From: ZC4RG17 sp035304485
GTDB taxonomy: Bacteria > Actinomycetota > Acidimicrobiia > Spongiisociales > ZC4RG35
Direction of reading: 5' to 3'
Length of the DNA: 64,000 bases
NCBI GenBank assembly: GCA_035304485.1
Contig: DATGPZ010000069.1
Span: 1-64,000, forward strand
Below, one piece after another: positions 40,483-49,471 of this stretch. Made by a program: the position numbers and the translations under genes. The first letter of the stretch is position 1; every line of letters begins with the position of its first letter. The notes below the pieces were generated by a model. That model saw nothing but the letters and a program-made list of their open reading frames with translations. It did not search any database and was not told the origin of the DNA.

Positions 40483-41313
40483 ATGCCGGAACTACCCGAG
40501 GTCGAGACCACCAGACGCCATATCGCACCGGTCCTGGACGGCAGGACGATCGTGGCGGCGGAGCTGGGGCGTGACCGGATGGCGCGGCGCAATGCCCGGC
40601 CTTCCGATATTGCCGACCGGCTGGTGGGACGCAGGGTCGAGTCGGTAGGAAGGCGAGGCAAGTTCCTCGTCATCGACCTCGAGGACGACCTGACGTGGGT
40701 GATCCATCTGGGGATGTCCGGCCGACTCCAGGTGACTGAGCCCGACCAGCCACTGGAACCTCACACGCATCTCCGGGTTCGAACCGACGAGGGTCGAGAG
40801 GTGCGGATGATCGACCCGCGCACGTTCGGTTTCGTGGCGGTCTTCACGCCCGAGGAACTCGCCGCCGACTCCATGACCGGATTGGGGCCGGATGCGTTGG
40901 AGGAGCTTCCGTCACCTGCCGAACTGTCGGCGCGCCTCGATCGACGCCGCGCCCCGATCAAGTCGTTGCTCCTGGACCAACGCATCCTGGCGGGCCTGGG
41001 CAACATCTACGCCGACGAGGTGCTCTTTCGCGCCGGGGTCCGCCCCACACGGCCCGGTGGCGACGTCACCGAAGCCGAGTTGGAGGCCATCCTCCGAGCG
41101 ATCCCGGAGGTGCTGGCAGCCGGGATCGAGTTCGGCGGCACCAGTCTCGACGACCTGGCCTATCTGCTACCTGATGGGCGAGCAGGCGAGTATCTCGCCC
41201 GCCTCGCCGTCTACGGGCGTACCGACGAGCCGTGTCGCGTCTGCGGGACACCCATCGAGAGGGTCGTGGTCGGCCAGCGATCGAGCCACTTCTGCCCGCG
41301 ATGCCAGACATGA
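40483..41313 (+). CDS. mutM: Formamidopyrimidine-DNA glycosylase
   Basis: Removes 8-oxoguanine and FaPy lesions. The 276-residue protein begins PELPEVETTRRHIAP (catalytic Pro and Glu), has IHLGMSGRLQV, VDLVAIRL-type core equivalents such as DQRILAGLGNIYADEVLFRAG, and ends in the zinc finger CRVCGTPIERVV and HFCPRCQ. It precedes acyP, smc and ftsY in the conserved actinobacterial order. Start ATG at 40483, leaderless by spacing. Confidence 0.95.
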   Translation: MPELPEVETTRRHIAPVLDGRTIVAAELGRDRMARRNARPSDIADRLVGRRVESVGRRGKFLVIDLEDDLTWVIHLGMSGRLQVTEPDQPLEPHTHLRVRTDEGREVRMIDPRTFGFVAVFTPEELAADSMTGLGPDALEELPSPAELSARLDRRRAPIKSLLLDQRILAGLGNIYADEVLFRAGVRPTRPGGDVTEAELEAILRAIPEVLAAGIEFGGTSLDDLAYLLPDGRAGEYLARLAVYGRTDEPCRVCGTPIERVVVGQRSSHFCPRCQT

Positions 41314-41327
41314 GAGACTGAACGCCG

Positions 41328-41609
41328 ATGAAGGCGGTGCACGCGTTCGTGAGCGGAAGGGTCCAGGGCGTCTACTTCCGCCAGAGTTGCCGGCAGACAG
41401 CCCGCTCCTTGGGGCTGGTCGGGTGGGTGAGGAATCTCCGGGATGGACGGGTGGAGGTCTGGGCCCAGGGGGATCCAGAGGCGTGTGACCGGCTGGTCGA
41501 CTGGCTGTGGACGGGGCCGGCACGAGCCGAAGTGACCGGCGTCGAGGCCGACACCGTGGCTCCCGATACGACGCTACGCGACTTCTTCATCCAGCCCGAC
41601 CCCCGGTAG
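41328..41609 (+). CDS. acyP: Acylphosphatase
   Basis: A 93-residue acylphosphatase that hydrolyses acyl phosphates. HAFVSGRVQGVYFRQSCRQTA contains the phosphate loop with the catalytic Arg, and GWVRNLRDGRVEVWAQG carries the catalytic Asn. It follows mutM by 14 bp. Since PlsX makes acyl phosphate, a modulating link to lipid synthesis is possible but not demonstrated. Confidence 0.93.
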   Translation: MKAVHAFVSGRVQGVYFRQSCRQTARSLGLVGWVRNLRDGRVEVWAQGDPEACDRLVDWLWTGPARAEVTGVEADTVAPDTTLRDFFIQPDPR

Positions 41610-41622
41610 TCCGCCGATTTGC

Positions 41623-41649
41623 GCACCGAATGCAATACCATTTCGGTGC
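41623..41649. promoter_or_regulatory. Perfect dyad straddling the -10 element of the 41654 gene
   Basis: GCACCGAA (41623-41630) and its exact inverse TTCGGTGC (41642-41649) flank a TACCAT hexamer (41636-41641). An operator centred on the -10 element implies repressor control of the unknown gene that follows. Confidence 0.5.
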
Positions 41650-41653
41650 AACG

Positions 41654-42505
41654 ATGAGCCATCAGTTCGGTTACGTCGAGCATCTGACGGACAAGGACAT
41701 CGAGCTCATGGGCGAGGCGGCCGGGACCGACCCGCCCGACCTTCGTGTGCAGCTGCGGGAGAGCCCCGAGGCCTTCGACCGCCTCGTCGCCGACGCCCGG
41801 CTCTTCGAATTGGTCTTCGAGGACCCCGATCCCGATTTGCGGGTCGGGCTCAGTCCATTTCTGCTCTTCGCCATTCTCGTCAGTCGCGCCTTCGATGATC
41901 TCGGGTCGATGACCTACGTGTATGAGTGGACCGGCCCCGGAAAGCGACTGCCTGTGTTCGATGTCGACTCGTTGCGCGACTTCCTCGCGGACGCCGGTAG
42001 CCGCCTGTTCCTGGCCGAGTTTCTCGCCTCGTTCACGCGTATCGCCAGTGGCACCATCCGGGTCAGGACTCGGCGTGGCGTCCGGCGCCAGCGCTACTCG
42101 GAACTCGACCCGGTGCGCATGTCCGAGATGGTCGACGGTCTACCGGCTGCGCAGCGTCCCGGTGGGTACCGGCGGTTGGGCGACATCGCCCTCTTCCTCA
42201 CCGGGGTCTTCCCCGACCACACCGCCGGTCACCCGGTGCCGCCGGTCCACCGGGAGAAGCTGGTCCGATCGGCGGGTCTGGACCCCGAGCGCGCGCTGCT
42301 GGCCGAATCCGACTTGCAGTTCCTCGAGGAACTGGGTGTGGCCTGGTATCGGAAAGCGGCCGAAGCGGCCCGATCGGTCGTCGGGTTCGCGCCCCGGGGC
42401 ATCGATCGGGTGGCGGATCGCTTCCGTCCTGCCCGCCGTACCCTCAACTACCTGGCTGACACCTATCTCCATCACTACGACGGGGGTCTGAGCCGCCCGG
42501 CCTGA
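41654..42505 (+). CDS. Conserved-looking protein of unknown function
   Basis: A 283-residue protein I do not recognise. It is soluble with predicted helices throughout, has an aromatic/Arg-rich centre (ASGTIRVRTRRGVRRQRYSEL), the proline-histidine stretch DHTAGHPVPPVHREKL, and ends RRTLNYLADTYLHHY. No cysteines of metal-site type and no signal peptide are visible. Codon use matches neighbours, so it is a genuine gene and not recent acquisition. It is inserted between acyP and smc, which are usually adjacent in actinobacteria. An in-frame ATG at 41630 is a possible earlier start, but lies inside the dyad. The dyad over its promoter suggests a regulated, non-housekeeping role. Confidence 0.7.
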   Translation: MSHQFGYVEHLTDKDIELMGEAAGTDPPDLRVQLRESPEAFDRLVADARLFELVFEDPDPDLRVGLSPFLLFAILVSRAFDDLGSMTYVYEWTGPGKRLPVFDVDSLRDFLADAGSRLFLAEFLASFTRIASGTIRVRTRRGVRRQRYSELDPVRMSEMVDGLPAAQRPGGYRRLGDIALFLTGVFPDHTAGHPVPPVHREKLVRSAGLDPERALLAESDLQFLEELGVAWYRKAAEAARSVVGFAPRGIDRVADRFRPARRTLNYLADTYLHHYDGGLSRPA

Positions 42506-42573
42506 GCCGGGAGTTGACCTGGTTGCCTACCTCACCGCTGCTAGCCTGCTGCGGGATCACACGTGTGTAATTC

Positions 42574-45500
42574 ATGTATCTGAAGACGCTCAAGCTCGTC
42601 GGCTTCAAGTCGTTCGCCGACCGGACCCGCCTGGAACTCCGCCCGGGGGTGACCGTCGTGGTAGGCCCCAATGGATCCGGCAAGTCGAATCTGGTGGATG
42701 CCGTGTCCTGGGTGATGGGCACCCAGTCGGCCAAGAGCCTTCGCACGCCGAAGATGGAGGATGTCGTCTTCGCCGGCACCGCCACCCGTCCCTCGCTCAA
42801 CCGAGCGGAGGTGACGCTGGTCTTCGACAATGAGAGCCGGACCCTGCCGCTCGATCTGGACGAGGTGAGCATCACCCGTCGCCTCTACCGAGACGGGTCC
42901 TCCGATTACGAGTTGAACGGCGTCTCCTGCCGCCTGCTGGACATCCAGGAGCTCCTGTCCGATTCCGGGGTCGGGCGTCATCAGCACGTGATCGTCGGTC
43001 AGGGCCAGATCGATTCGGTTCTCAACTCGGGCCCGGCCGAGCATCGATCCGTGATCGAGGAGGCGGCCGGGATCCTCAAGCACCGGCAGCGGAAAGAGCG
43101 AGCACTGCGGCGCCTGGAGCGAACCGACGCCGACATCCTCCGCCTCCAGGACATCGTGGGCGAGCTGACCCGCCAGATGAGGCCGTTGAAGCGGCAGGCC
43201 AACGCCGCCGAGCAGCACGCCGTCCTGACGGCCAATGTGCGGGCCCTTCATCTCTACCTGGGTGGAGAACAGCTGCGCGAGTTCGATGCGCGAATGGCGA
43301 CCCTGACCGCCGAGCGCCAGGAACTGGCCCAGAGGATCGCCGATGGTGAGGCCGAGGTCGACGAACTCGCCTCGGCCCTCAACATCCTGACGGCCGAGGC
43401 GGGCGAGGTCGGGCAGGCTCTCGATCGAGACACGGCGGCGGCTGCCCGCCTGGAGACGATCCTGGAACGGTTGCGCCGGGCGGCGTCGGTGGCGCACGAA
43501 CGTCGAAGGGCGGCGATGGCCCGCCGCGATGGCGCCGAGGAGCGCAAGCGCGACCTCGAGAGCGAACGCGATGGTCTGAGCGTGGAGGTGGAGGCGGTTC
43601 GGGCGGCAGTAGCCGAGGCCGCGGTGGTCGCCGAACGCGAGGAACGGCGCTCTCGCACTTTGGAGGACGAGGCGCGGTCCCTGGCTGACCAGGAGGGCCT
43701 CAGCCCCGAGGGTGCGCTGGCGGTGGTCCGTGGCGAGCTCCGGGCGCTGGAGGGGGCACAGCAACGCGACGGGCGGGAGCTCGATCAGGTGCAACGCCGC
43801 ATAGGCGTCGTGGAGGCCCAGATCCGAGACGACGGCGAGGAGGCGGATTCCCTCAACGAGGAGATCCGCAGGCTCGACGAAGAAGCCACGCTGGCTCAGA
43901 CCGCCTATCGCAAGGCGAGTGAGGAACGGCAGGAACGCCAGAAGCACTGGGAGGCGATGGAAGCGGCCCTGTCCGAGGCCCGTCTGGCGGTCGCCTCGGC
44001 CCGGGCGCGTCTGGAAGCCGTCGAAGCGGCCGCCGAAGGGACGGCTGACCCCGAAGCGAGGGCGATCGTGGACGGCCGTTCCGGGCACCTCGGCTCACTC
44101 ACATCGCTCCTCGACATCCCCGACCACCTGGCGGCAGCAGTGGACGCCGCCCTCTCGCCGTGGGCAGACGCCTCCGTCTTCGATTCGACGACGGCCCTGC
44201 ACGACGCCGTGGCGGCCTTGAAGTCGGATGGCCGCGGCGGAGTCCCGATGGTGGCCCCCGACGGGGTGGTGTCGACCGCCCGTGAGGTGGCCGCCACCCT
44301 GGGCCTGGAGACGCTGGTCGACAACTTGGGGCCGAAGGCGAACCGGAAGGTCGCCGACGCCCTGTTGGGTGACGTGATCCTGGTCGAGGGATGGTCGGCG
44401 GGCCGATCGGTCGTCGCCGCCCATCCGGAGGTCCGGGCCGTCACTCCCGAGGGAGACTTGATCACCGTCCACGGGGTCCGCGTGGCCCATCCCGACGGAG
44501 CCACTCCCGCCATGGTGGAAGCCGCCGAGGTGGCTCTCGAGCGCGCCACGACCGAACTGGCTCGAGTCCAGTCGCTCCACACCTCCGCCAAGCGCGACTT
44601 CGAGCACAGCCGGGGGAGGGAGCGCGAGACCCTGGAAGCGCTGGAAGCCATCGAGGCGCGAATCTCGGGCGCCAGCGAGGCCTTGGGGCGGGTCAATCGT
44701 GCTCGCTCCAACCTCGAGTCAGAGCTGGTTCGGCTGCAAGAGCGCAAGACTGCGCTCGAAGAGGCAGCGTCGGAAAGAGATGAAGCTCTGGCTCGGTTGC
44801 GTCGGCGTGTCGCTGCCCTCGAAGGTGAAGAGGCGGAAAGGCAGCGAGCATGGGAGGAGATGGAAGCTCGGCGGTCCGCCCTGGAAGCGGCACGCGAGGA
44901 GGCCCGAGCAGCCTGGAACCGGGCCGAGGCTGATCTTCGAGCCGCACGAGAGCGCCTCCAACTCCTTGAGAGACGTCAGCAGGCGGTCGAGGAAGCCCTG
45001 GAAGCCGAGCTGACTCGACCCGTGAGCGAAGCCGACCTGGAACGCTTCGAGTTGATCGCGTCGATCGCCCGCCGCGCGATCGACACGCTGGAAGGTCGCC
45101 TGGAGACGCTCCGCATCCGCCAGGCCGACCTCCGGGAGCGAGCCGGCGAGACGGGGGTGCAGCGCGAAGCTGTTCGGAATCGTCACGAGGCGGCCCGATC
45201 ACGTCTGGAAGCGGACCGCAAGCGCCTGGGGGAGATCGATCTGGAGACGACCGAGATCCGGGTGCGACGGGAAGGCGTGGCGGAGGGTTTGCGCCGTGAC
45301 GCCGACGCCGACGAAGACACCGCCCTGGCGGCACCGCGACCCGATATCGATGGAGTCGGACCGGACGACGACCTGACCCAGGTGCTGGCGGAGATGGAGG
45401 CCCGGCTACGACGCATGGGACCCGTCAACCCGCTGGCGGCCCAGGAGTACGCCGAGCTCGAGGAACGCCACATCTTCCTGACCGATCAGCTGGCCGATCT

Positions 45501-46053
45501 CGAGAGCTCCCGCCGGGAGCTGAGGCACGTGGTGGCGGCGCTAGACGAGGAGATCCAGGGTCGCTTCGACGCCGCCTTCGAAGAGGTCGCCCGCGCCTAC
45601 GAGGAGCATTTCGCCCTTCTCTTCCCGGGGGGCAAGGGAAAGCTCCGGCTGACAGATCCGTCCGAGCCGTTGACCACCGGGGTCGAGATCCATGCTCAGC
45701 CGCTGGGCAAGAAGGTCAGCCAGCTTTCTCTCTTGTCGGGTGGGGAGCGGTCGCTGGCTGCTTTGGCCTTCCTCTTCGCCGTCTTTCGGGCTCGTCCCAG
45801 CCCGTTCTACATCCTGGACGAGGTGGAGGCCGCCCTGGACGATGCCAACCTCCGGCGCTTCCTCCGTCTCATCGAGGCGTTTCGTCACGATGCCCAACTG
45901 GTCATCGTCACCCACCAGCAGCAGACGATGGAGGCAGCCAACGTCCTCTACGGGGTGACGATGGAGCCGGGCGGGTCGTCGTCGGTCGTGCGCAAGGAGT
46001 TGGAGGCGGCCCAGGCCGAGGCCCGAACCGAGGAAGCCTCGGCGCAGGCATAG
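42574..46053 (+). CDS. smc: Chromosome segregation protein SMC
   Basis: Condensin ATPase for chromosome organisation. The 1159-residue protein has the N-terminal head KLVGFKSFADRTRLEL and Walker A VGPNGSGKSNLVDAVSWVMG near residue 32, with the Q-loop region GQGQIDSVL. Two long coiled-coil arms of about 330 residues each are rich in Glu/Arg/Ala. The hinge, around residues 500-640, includes GHLGSLTSLLDIPDHLAAAV. The C-terminal signature SLLSGGERSLAALAFLFAV and Walker B FYILDEVEAALDDANL are intact. A TAGCCT hexamer lies 26 nt upstream of the ATG. ScpA/ScpB are not in this window. Confidence 0.97.
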   Translation: MYLKTLKLVGFKSFADRTRLELRPGVTVVVGPNGSGKSNLVDAVSWVMGTQSAKSLRTPKMEDVVFAGTATRPSLNRAEVTLVFDNESRTLPLDLDEVSITRRLYRDGSSDYELNGVSCRLLDIQELLSDSGVGRHQHVIVGQGQIDSVLNSGPAEHRSVIEEAAGILKHRQRKERALRRLERTDADILRLQDIVGELTRQMRPLKRQANAAEQHAVLTANVRALHLYLGGEQLREFDARMATLTAERQELAQRIADGEAEVDELASALNILTAEAGEVGQALDRDTAAAARLETILERLRRAASVAHERRRAAMARRDGAEERKRDLESERDGLSVEVEAVRAAVAEAAVVAEREERRSRTLEDEARSLADQEGLSPEGALAVVRGELRALEGAQQRDGRELDQVQRRIGVVEAQIRDDGEEADSLNEEIRRLDEEATLAQTAYRKASEERQERQKHWEAMEAALSEARLAVASARARLEAVEAAAEGTADPEARAIVDGRSGHLGSLTSLLDIPDHLAAAVDAALSPWADASVFDSTTALHDAVAALKSDGRGGVPMVAPDGVVSTAREVAATLGLETLVDNLGPKANRKVADALLGDVILVEGWSAGRSVVAAHPEVRAVTPEGDLITVHGVRVAHPDGATPAMVEAAEVALERATTELARVQSLHTSAKRDFEHSRGRERETLEALEAIEARISGASEALGRVNRARSNLESELVRLQERKTALEEAASERDEALARLRRRVAALEGEEAERQRAWEEMEARRSALEAAREEARAAWNRAEADLRAARERLQLLERRQQAVEEALEAELTRPVSEADLERFELIASIARRAIDTLEGRLETLRIRQADLRERAGETGVQREAVRNRHEAARSRLEADRKRLGEIDLETTEIRVRREGVAEGLRRDADADEDTALAAPRPDIDGVGPDDDLTQVLAEMEARLRRMGPVNPLAAQEYAELEERHIFLTDQLADLESSRRELRHVVAALDEEIQGRFDAAFEEVARAYEEHFALLFPGGKGKLRLTDPSEPLTTGVEIHAQPLGKKVSQLSLLSGGERSLAALAFLFAVFRARPSPFYILDEVEAALDDANLRRFLRLIEAFRHDAQLVIVTHQQQTMEAANVLYGVTMEPGGSSSVVRKELEAAQAEARTEEASAQA

Positions 46054-46056
46054 AAT
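46051..46056 (+). promoter_or_regulatory. -10 hexamer for leaderless ftsY
   Basis: TAGAAT, overlapping the smc stop codon, ends 6 nt before the ftsY GTG at 46063. Confidence 0.5.
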
Positions 46057-46062
46057 CGGCCC

Positions 46063-47076
46063 GTGGACACCTTCCAGCTGATTCTGATCGTCCTGGGGGT
46101 GCTGGTCGTGGCGGGGGTCGCCTGGTTCCTGGTCACCCGTCGCTCATCAGCGCCCGAAGCGCACGCATCCGTCGTCACTGCCCCAGCCGGCGGCGCCATA
46201 CGGGGTCGCCTGGCGAAGTCTTCCCAATCTCTGGGCGGGGCGCTGCGGTCGGTGTTCGGTCGGGGAGCGTTGGATCAGGAGTTCTGGGACTCGATGGAAG
46301 AGGCCCTCATCTCGGCCGACATGGGTGTCGGGGCGGCCACCGATGTGGTGAGCCGGGTGAGAGCGAGCCGTCCGGAGGACGCCTCGACCGCCCGGACGGC
46401 CCTGAAGGAGTCCTTGGAGCGAGAACTGGCGGGACGTGACCGTCGCCTGCAACTGGGTGACTCCAAGCCGGCCGTCGTGCTGGTGGTGGGGGTGAACGGG
46501 TCCGGCAAGACCACCACGGTCGCCAAGCTCGCCCACCGATTCCAGGAGGAAGGCCGCGCTCCGTTGCTGGGCGCAGCCGACACGTTTCGGGCGGCCGCCG
46601 AGGCACAGCTCCGGACCTGGGGAGAGCGCCTCTCCGTCGACGTCGTCGGTGGACAAGAAGGGGCCGATCCCGCGGCAGTCGCCTTCGACGCATTCCAGGC
46701 TGCCCGGTCCCGCGGCAAGGACGTGGTGTTGATCGACACCGCCGGTCGTCTCCAGTCCAAGCACAACCTGATGGCAGAACTCACGAAGATTCGCCGGGTG
46801 CTGGAGCGCGAAACCACCGTTTCCGAGGTCCTGTTGGTGCTCGACGCCACCGGTGGGCAGAACGGGATCTCACAGGCGGAGGTCTTCACGGAGGCGGTAG
46901 GGGTCACGGGCCTCGTCCTGACCAAACTGGACGGCACGGCTCGGGGTGGCGTCGTGGTGGCGGTGGAGAAGGCGTTGGGGGTCCCGGTCAAGTACGTCGG
47001 GTTGGGCGAAGGAATCGACGACCTGGTCCCGTTCGATCCTCACGAGTTCGTGGAGGCCCTGCTTGCCGACTCGTGA
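46063..47076 (+). CDS. ftsY: Signal recognition particle receptor FtsY
   Basis: SRP receptor GTPase that docks ribosome-nascent-chain complexes at the membrane. The 337-residue protein has a genuine N-terminal transmembrane helix (FQLILIVLGVLVVAGVAWFLV) in place of a long acidic A domain, so it is anchored directly. The NG domain shows GVNGSGKTTTVAKLAHRF (G1), GAADTFRAAAEAQL (insertion box), VLIDTAGRLQSKHNLMAEL (G3), LVLTKLDGTARGGVV (G4) and KYVGLGEGIDDL (G5). It follows smc by 9 bp. Confidence 0.96.
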   Translation: MDTFQLILIVLGVLVVAGVAWFLVTRRSSAPEAHASVVTAPAGGAIRGRLAKSSQSLGGALRSVFGRGALDQEFWDSMEEALISADMGVGAATDVVSRVRASRPEDASTARTALKESLERELAGRDRRLQLGDSKPAVVLVVGVNGSGKTTTVAKLAHRFQEEGRAPLLGAADTFRAAAEAQLRTWGERLSVDVVGGQEGADPAAVAFDAFQAARSRGKDVVLIDTAGRLQSKHNLMAELTKIRRVLERETTVSEVLLVLDATGGQNGISQAEVFTEAVGVTGLVLTKLDGTARGGVVVAVEKALGVPVKYVGLGEGIDDLVPFDPHEFVEALLADS

Positions 47077-47461
47077 TCGCAACGACCTCGTGGCCCTGGC
47101 CCGGGAGGCGGCGGTGAACGCCTACGCCCCATACTCGAAGTTCCGGGTAGGAGCCGTGGCGCTTGGAGCCGACGGGCTCACCTACACCGCTACCAACGTC
47201 GAGAACGCGGCCTATCCCTCGTCGTCGTGTGCCGAGGCCAACGCCATCGCTCGGGCGGTGTCCGAAGGGGTACGCAAGATCGATGCGGTGGCGGTGGCCT
47301 GCATCGACGCCGCCGATGTGTCGGCGGCCTACCCGTGCGGCAAGTGCCGCCAGATCATGTCGGAGTTCGCGGTCGACGAGGTGTACGTGACCGCAGGCTC
47401 CGGCTCCAAGGTCCACAGCCACACGCTCGACGAACTCCTCCCTCACCGTTTCACCCTCTGA
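47063..47461 (+). CDS. cdd: Cytidine deaminase
   Basis: Deaminates cytidine and deoxycytidine, pyrimidine salvage. The 132-residue protein has AVNAYAPYSKFRVGAVAL, TNVENAAYPSSSCAEANAIARA (zinc-ligand Cys and catalytic Glu) and AYPCGKCRQIMSEF (two zinc-ligand Cys). The usual Arg after CAE is Ala-Asn here. A TTG start at 47063 with GGAGG 6 nt upstream gives a normal N-terminus and overlaps ftsY by 14 bp. The 3' end overlaps the convergent methyltransferase by 11 bp. Works in the same salvage route as deoA at 50313. Confidence 0.93.
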   Translation: MPTRDRNDLVALAREAAVNAYAPYSKFRVGAVALGADGLTYTATNVENAAYPSSSCAEANAIARAVSEGVRKIDAVAVACIDAADVSAAYPCGKCRQIMSEFAVDEVYVTAGSGSKVHSHTLDELLPHRFTL

Positions 47462-48266
47462 GGTCCAGCCCGCCCACCACGTAGGCGGCGATGGCGGCCG
47501 CCGCTCCGACATTGAGGGAATCGATTCCTGAGCGCATCGGGATCCTCACCACCCGGTCGAGGACGGCCCGGGTGTCCGGGCTGAGCCCCGATCCCTCAGC
47601 GCCGAGGACGAGGGCGACGCGGTCGGCGAAGTCCGTGCTGCCGATCGTCGGAGCGGATGGGTCGGGGGAGAGGCCGACCAGCTCGAACCCATGGTTCGAG
47701 AGAAGTCGCAGACCGCTCGGGAATGCCGGAAGGCGGCCGTGCGGCAGGCTGAAGACGGTTCCCATCGACACGCGGACGACGCGCCGATAGAGGGGATCGC
47801 AGCTGGTCGGGTCTCCCAGGAGAGCGTCGAATCCGAGAGCAGCCGCCGACCGAACCATCACCCCGAGGTTGGTCGGGTTCGTCACGTTCTCGGTCACGAG
47901 GACACGCCGCGCTCCGGCCACGATCTCCTCTGCATCCACGGCCGGCGGACGGCGGAAGGCGGCCACGAAGCCTCGATGGAAGCGGAAACCGGTGACTGCC
48001 TCCACCACCTCGGGCGAGCCCAGGTAGACGGGAATTCGATCGGGGAGTTCGGGAAGACGGTCGAGCATGTCGCCGGCCACGAACACCGACACGGGCTCGA
48101 GACCCACTTCGAGGGCCCTTTCGGTCACCTTGGTGCCTTCGCACATGAAGATCCCGGCCAGATCACCATCCGGGCTCTCGCGCCAGCGCCGGAGCCGCTC
48201 GTCGGTGAGGCCGGTGTAGGCCCTGATACGCGGGTCGTCCGGTGACTCGATCTCGATCAGATCCAC
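47451..48266 (-). CDS. SpoU/TrmH-family RNA 2'-O-methyltransferase
   Basis: A 271-residue SPOUT methyltransferase. An N-terminal substrate-binding domain (GIFMCEGTKVTERALEVGLEP) is followed by the SPOUT core: VLVTENVTNPTNLGVMVRSAAALG (motif 1), LVLGAEGSGLS (motif 2) and VRIPMRSGIDSLNVGAAAAIA (motif 3). Asn, Glu and Ser residues for SAM binding in the knot are present. Target could be 23S rRNA G2251 or a tRNA; not decidable by reading. The GTG at 48266 gives the expected VDLIEIESPDDPRI start; 16 upstream codons in the long frame look non-coding. Confidence 0.9.
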   Translation of the reverse strand: MDLIEIESPDDPRIRAYTGLTDERLRRWRESPDGDLAGIFMCEGTKVTERALEVGLEPVSVFVAGDMLDRLPELPDRIPVYLGSPEVVEAVTGFRFHRGFVAAFRRPPAVDAEEIVAGARRVLVTENVTNPTNLGVMVRSAAALGFDALLGDPTSCDPLYRRVVRVSMGTVFSLPHGRLPAFPSGLRLLSNHGFELVGLSPDPSAPTIGSTDFADRVALVLGAEGSGLSPDTRAVLDRVVRIPMRSGIDSLNVGAAAAIAAYVVGGLDLRG

Positions 48267-48520
48267 GACGGCGAGTATGGCGCGGATCGATCCTGTGTGG
48301 ACCCGTTGTAGCAACGGTCAGGCGGCTTGCTCTACGCGAGTGAGAACGGGCTCGCATGTTGTGCACGAATTGCCGTGGATCCCTGCCCGGCGACGAATAC
48401 GAGATCCCGCGAGTCTCCACCGGTGCCGTCTCTCGGGCACGCCGAGCCATCCGATCGATCGTGGAGATGTCCGGCAGCCTCAGGCCACTCCTTCGGACTC
48501 AGAAGCGGCCTGTGGCTGCT
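48267..48520. other. Intergenic region, no convincing gene
   Basis: Holds a perfect 6-bp hairpin CCGTTG-TAG-CAACGG (48303-48317) near the methyltransferase promoter, and a 9-bp stem GAAGCGGCC/GGCTGCTTC (48502-48522) overlapping the etfA stop, a possible terminator without a T-run. A plus-strand frame from 48356 has acceptable codon use for about 55 codons, then runs antisense to etfA. Nothing else is seen. Confidence 0.4.
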
Positions 48521-49471
48521 TCAGCGGGCGTCGAGGGCTTCGATCAGCTTGGGAAGGACGTTGTGAACGTCTCCGACGATGCCGAGATCGGCGATCGAGA
48601 AGATCGGGGCGTCCGGGTCCTTGTTGATCGCCACGATCGTCTTCGAGTCCTTCATACCGACCAGGTGCTGCATGGCACCCGAGATGCCGGCGGCGATGTA
48701 GACGTCGGGCTTCACCGTGGTGCCGGTCTGGCCGACCTGTTTCGAATAGGGGACCCAGCCCGAGTCGACGATGGCACGTGTGGCCCCGGTGGCGGCATTG
48801 AGCCGCTTGGCCAGCTCCTCCACCATGCCGTAGGCCTCGGCCGAACCCAGGCCCCGACCGCCGGAGACGATCACGGCGGCGTCTGTGAGCTGGGGTCCTT
48901 CCCGCTCTTCGGCATGGCGGGCAGTGATCTTGGCGCTCGAGCGGCCGACGTCGGGAAGCGGCAGCGTTTCCACCTCTGGTGTGAGGCCGGCTCCGGCTTC
49001 GGCCGGGAACGATTTGGGTCGGACCAGCACGATGTGCGGAGCGTCGCCCCTCACTTCGGCCTTGGCCAGCTGGGTGCCGCCGAAGATCTCGTGGGTGGTG
49101 ACGGCGCTCCCGTCTCCGAGTTCGACATCGGAGGCGTTGGAGAGGACCGAGCGGCCCAGGCGGGCGGCCAGACGTCCGGCTATGTCGCGGTCGTTGTAGG
49201 CCTGACCGAAGAGGATCAGGTCTGCGGATTCCGTCGAGAGCCGTTCGGCCAGAGCGGCAGCCACGGGAGCCGAGGGAAGCGAGTCGCCGGGATCGGCGTG
49301 GAGTACTCGGGCAGCTCCATGGTCGCCGAGCGTCGAGAAGGCCGTGTCGGATCCGCTCCCGAGGTACACCGCTGTCACATCGCCCAGCGAGCGGGCCTTG
49401 GTGAGCAGCTCCAGACCGATGGATGAGGGCGAGTCGCCGTCTTCCTCGACGAATACCCAGATGTTCGCCAT
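48521..49471 (-). CDS. etfA: Electron transfer flavoprotein alpha subunit
   Basis: FAD-binding subunit of ETF, which carries electrons from acyl-CoA and related dehydrogenases to the quinone pool. The 316-residue protein has the N-terminal NIWVFVEEDGDSP fold and a C-terminal FAD domain with VIVSGGRGLGSAEAYGMVEEL, AIVDSGWVPYSKQVGQTG, KPDVYIAAGISGAMQHLVGM, and IVAINKDPDAPIFSIADLGIVGD. It follows etfB directly (stop and start adjacent). Relevant to fatty-acid use with fadD and the enoyl-CoA hydratase in this window. Confidence 0.96.
   Translation of the reverse strand: MANIWVFVEEDGDSPSSIGLELLTKARSLGDVTAVYLGSGSDTAFSTLGDHGAARVLHADPGDSLPSAPVAAALAERLSTESADLILFGQAYNDRDIAGRLAARLGRSVLSNASDVELGDGSAVTTHEIFGGTQLAKAEVRGDAPHIVLVRPKSFPAEAGAGLTPEVETLPLPDVGRSSAKITARHAEEREGPQLTDAAVIVSGGRGLGSAEAYGMVEELAKRLNAATGATRAIVDSGWVPYSKQVGQTGTTVKPDVYIAAGISGAMQHLVGMKDSKTIVAINKDPDAPIFSIADLGIVGDVHNVLPKLIEALDAR

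Noticed and set aside
41507..41653. Earlier start for the unknown gene before smc
   Set aside because: The extra codons lie inside acyP in another frame and across the dyad; the ATG at 41654 follows the promoter element.
48356..49426. Plus-strand 356-residue frame starting MLCTNCRGS
   Set aside because: Most of it is antisense to etfA. The first ~55 codons have reasonable codon use and a CxxC, but no homology is recognised and there is no stop before etfA.
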